A stretch of DNA of 5,460 nt from Bacilli bacterium (GTDB taxonomy: Bacteria; Bacillota_I; Bacilli_A; RF39; UBA660): positions 1 to 5,460 of the forward strand of contig JAEDNL010000057.1 in assembly GCA_016302505.1 (NCBI GenBank), given 5' to 3'. The notes below the pieces were generated by a model, which saw only the letters and a list, made by a program, of their open reading frames with translations, was not told the origin of the DNA and did no database searches. The position numbers and the translations under genes were made by a program. This document shows positions 5,433 through 5,460 of the stretch, one piece after another; position 1 is the first letter of the stretch; every line of letters begins with the position of its first letter.

Positions 5433-5460
5433 ATGAAAAATGAAATGAATGATAATTTTG
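5433..5460 (+). CDS. Start of the T-box-controlled gene, predicted valyl-tRNA synthetase (partial)
   Basis: The ATG at 5433 follows a GGAGG (5421-5425) by seven bases and opens the frame MKNEMNDNF, which runs off the window. Nine residues cannot identify the protein. Its position directly after a T-box terminator means it is very probably an aminoacyl-tRNA synthetase or an amino-acid transport or synthesis gene. The GTA specifier and A73-type bulge point to valine, so valS is the first guess; metS or a methionine transporter would fit if the specifier is ATG instead. Confidence 0.7.

Overview
The window is very AT-rich and holds a compact transcription and translation-factor operon from a low-GC Gram-positive bacterium of the Bacillota/Mycoplasmatota type. 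Evidence for this is the gene order rimP-nusA-ylxR-infB-rbfA, strong AAGGAGG-type ribosome binding sites, and a T-box leader, which is largely a device of these phyla. The standard genetic code fits: the single Trp of IF2 is TGG, no gene has an in-frame TGA, and two genes end on TGA. A Mycoplasma-type TGA=Trp code is therefore unlikely. The species cannot be named from the sequence.

Layout. Positions 1-193 are a divergent promoter region. On the minus strand only the first 11 codons of a gene are visible, with its own Shine-Dalgarno and promoter. On the plus strand a strong extended -10 promoter (103-131) drives the operon, whose transcript begins almost at once with a perfect 10-bp hairpin (144-168). 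Five genes follow, tightly packed: a short one-domain RimP (194-457), NusA (438-1580, overlapping rimP by 20 nt), YlxR/RnpM (1599-1856), IF2 (1877-4003) and RbfA (4000-4338, ATGA overlap with infB). An intrinsic terminator whose stem begins within the rbfA stop codon closes the operon (4334-4363). Next comes an unrecognised 252-residue protein-kinase-like gene (4390-5148), more AT-rich than its neighbours in the lines sampled and without a visible promoter. A consensus promoter (5158-5186) then starts a T-box riboswitch ending in a terminator at 5379-5418. The gene it controls starts at 5433 and runs off the window. The best reading of the specifier triplet is GTA (Val), and the UGGU bulge fits a tRNA with discriminator A73, so valS is the predicted target.

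How the genes work together. RimP and RbfA assist 30S subunit maturation, IF2 places initiator tRNA on the ribosome, NusA controls pausing, termination and antitermination, and YlxR/RnpM is an RNA-binding modulator of RNase P in Bacillus subtilis. Compared with B. subtilis the operon is reduced: ylxQ is missing between ylxR and infB, and RimP lacks its whole C-terminal domain. The points most worth a second look are the half-length RimP, the kinase-like gene between terminator and T-box, and the leader hairpin at the operon's transcription start. I see no mobile element, CRISPR array or defence system.
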